Under the pieces are notes generated by a model. It was not told the DNA's origin, searched no databases, and worked only from the letters and a program-made list of their open reading frames with translations. From NCBI GenBank assembly GCA_003136475.1, contig PLEQ01000007.1:1388-7079 (forward strand): a DNA stretch of 5,692 nt, written 5' to 3'. Shown one piece after another: positions 5,653-5,692 of the stretch. Position 1 is the first letter of the stretch, and each line of letters begins with the position of its first letter. The stretch comes from Deltaproteobacteria bacterium. GTDB taxonomy: Bacteria > Bdellovibrionota_B > Oligoflexia > Oligoflexales > Bog-1112. A program made the position numbers and the translations under genes.

Positions 5653-5692
5653 TCCAGAGCGTGTTTTTAGATGAATGGCAGCAGGAAGTCCC
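5649..5692 (+). CDS. abiEii: Start of the AbiEii-type nucleotidyltransferase toxin gene (cut by window edge)
   Basis: The ATG at 5649-5651 overlaps the abiEi TGA (ATGA, 4 bases). Only 14 codons are present (MIQSVFLDEWQQEV), then the window ends. The opening M-I-x-x-x-F/Y-x-x-E-W is like that of AbiEii-family nucleotidyltransferases, and its position directly after an AbiEi antitoxin supports this. The catalytic motifs lie beyond the window, so whether the toxin is intact is unknown. Confidence 0.75.
   Translation, partial: MIQSVFLDEWQQEV

Noticed and set aside
1..5692. CRISPR array, tRNA, rRNA or insertion sequence
   Set aside because: No regularly spaced direct repeats, no cloverleaf or rRNA-like stretch and no transposase motif were seen on either strand.

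Overview
The window looks like a stretch of a conjugative element (an ICE, genomic island or large plasmid) from a Gram-negative bacterium, probably a gammaproteobacterium. This rests on a TraD/VirD4-type coupling protein with two N-terminal membrane segments, an XRE-type regulator, clear Shine-Dalgarno and sigma70-like signals, fairly low GC, and an accessory segment carrying an AbiE-type toxin-antitoxin locus. The species cannot be fixed from the sequence alone.

Left part (1-2753, + strand). The end of a small protein with a possible ribbon-helix-helix layout is followed directly (TAA/ATG with no gap) by a complete 611-residue coupling protein, traD. A 138-bp gap carries a TTGACA promoter with an operator-like inverted repeat, driving an XRE-family regulator of 178 residues. 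A 225-bp non-coding gap (2754-2978) follows and separates this from genes on the opposite strand.

Middle (2979-4703, - strand). From right to left on the minus strand: a 95-residue protein resembling part of a type I restriction specificity (HsdS) target-recognition domain, a hairpin, a 114-residue helix-turn-helix protein, a 153-bp imperfect palindrome (3819-3971), and the C-terminal DEDD-exonuclease-like half of a DUF2779 protein. The DUF2779 reading frame has no normal start, its N-terminal half is missing, and its first codons lie inside the palindrome, so it looks broken by the rearrangement that placed the palindrome there.

Right part (4704-5692). A 154-bp divergent control region drives the minus operon and an abiEi-abiEii pair (type IV toxin-antitoxin / abortive infection). 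The minus promoter is TTGACA-17-TATTAT with a perfect 19-bp palindrome in and beside its spacer. Three TAWGTGTCA boxes lie between the two transcription units: two form a perfect 11-bp inverted repeat around the likely abiE promoter, and one overlaps the -35 of the opposing promoter. abiEi very probably starts at GTG 4858, not at the far-upstream ATG 4765. The window ends 44 bases into abiEii.

Taken together: conjugation genes on the left and an antiviral or element-maintenance cargo on the right. The least explained parts are the large palindrome at the truncated nuclease gene, the stand-alone HsdS-like protein paired with an HTH protein, and the shared, operator-rich divergent promoter region.
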